Source: TMED161 sp964532515 (lineage in GTDB: Bacteria; Fidelibacterota; Marinisomatia; SCGC-AAA003-L08; D37C17). Taken from it: a DNA stretch of 6,594 bases. The stretch lies in contig CAZHKH010000084.1 of assembly GCA_964532515.1 (NCBI GenBank), positions 1 to 6,594 of the forward strand, in the 5' to 3' direction. The position numbers and the translations under genes were made by a program. The notes beneath the pieces are model-generated. The model made no database searches. It was not told where the DNA came from and saw only the letters and a program-made list of their open reading frames with translations. Shown piece after piece: positions 6,312 through 6,594 of this stretch (its first letter is position 1; the number at the start of each line of letters is the position of its first letter).

Positions 6312-6594
6312 ATGCCCATAGGAGCAGGTTTAGAAAAACTAGAAGTATATTTAAATCAAAATAAAGAGAGGCACATAGAGAGGATTCAGAGGGTTATTAG
6401 ACAACCGAGTGTATCCACAGAGGATCATGGTGTAAAAGAATGTGCTGAGATTATTAACGAGATACATAAAGATGTAGGATTTCATGAGGCCGAGGTAATA
6501 CAAACGGGAGGACTGCCGGGTCTATGGGGTTACTATGATGCTGGAGCTCCCAAGACTATCGTCGTTTATGCCAATTTTGACACTCGACCAGTAC
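6312..6594 (+). CDS. M20-family metallopeptidase/metallohydrolase, 5' part (runs off window)
   Basis: Only the first 94 codons are present and no stop is reached. The ATG at 6312 follows a strong SD, GGAGGG at 6303-6308, three bases away. The product begins with a helical stretch (LEKLEVYLNQNKERHIERIQ), then RQPSVSTEDHGVKECAEII (30-48), a typical M20 dipeptidase-like entry. DAGAPKTIVVY (76-86) leads to the first metal-site strand. There the family normally reads GHYDxQPV, with the His as a zinc ligand and the Asp on the conserved strand. Here it reads ANFDTRPV, so N88 takes the place of the His while D90 is kept. M20 enzymes hydrolyse peptide or amide bonds in small substrates using two metal ions. 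The substrate cannot be told from this fragment, and the replaced ligand leaves the metal site in doubt. Confidence 0.8.
   Translation, partial: MPIGAGLEKLEVYLNQNKERHIERIQRVIRQPSVSTEDHGVKECAEIINEIHKDVGFHEAEVIQTGGLPGLWGYYDAGAPKTIVVYANFDTRPV

Overview
This 6.6-kb window comes from a bacterial chromosome. The six identifiable loci are densely packed and moderately AT-rich, with Shine-Dalgarno (SD) starts and sigma70-like promoters. They are mostly housekeeping or general metabolic genes. No insertion sequence, phage gene, CRISPR array, tRNA or rRNA is visible. No single marker fixes the taxon. The mix of a divergent short-chain dehydrogenase, an M20-type hydrolase and an OFA-like MFS carrier around a folD/acpS/nnr core would suit an uncultivated free-living bacterium (marine Chloroflexota-like lineages come to mind), but that placement is a low-confidence inference.

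Layout. Positions 57-1352 (+) encode a 12-helix MFS transporter. Positions 1450-2286 (+) encode a beta-lactamase-fold serine hydrolase that lacks the usual class A general base and has no signal peptide. After a 178-bp convergent gap comes a minus-strand operon, read right to left: acpS (holo-ACP synthase), nnr (NAD(P)H-hydrate epimerase/dehydratase) and an SDR-family protein. acpS and nnr overlap by 4 nt, and 15 nt separate nnr from the SDR gene. nnr is interrupted by a one-base frameshift inside its dehydratase domain. A 78-bp divergent control region (5220-5297 or so) separates acpS from folD (5313-6212, +), the bifunctional methylene-tetrahydrofolate dehydrogenase/cyclohydrolase. A strong promoter follows, and then the first 94 codons of an M20-family metallohydrolase that runs off the right edge.

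How the genes relate. acpS, nnr and folD all serve cofactor supply: 4'-phosphopantetheine loading of acyl carrier protein, repair of hydrated NAD(P)H, and one-carbon folate interconversion that makes NADPH. The SDR at the end of the operon keeps its dinucleotide-binding fold, but all four classical catalytic tetrad positions are changed. The left-hand transporter/hydrolase pair may be co-transcribed but has no assignable substrate.

I did not find a clearly new biological system. The points worth a second look are the nnr frameshift, three enzyme-family members with altered catalytic residues (the SDR, the M20 hydrolase and the serine hydrolase), a strong hairpin inside the MFS coding sequence, and a promoter whose -10 box overlaps the first possible acpS start codon.
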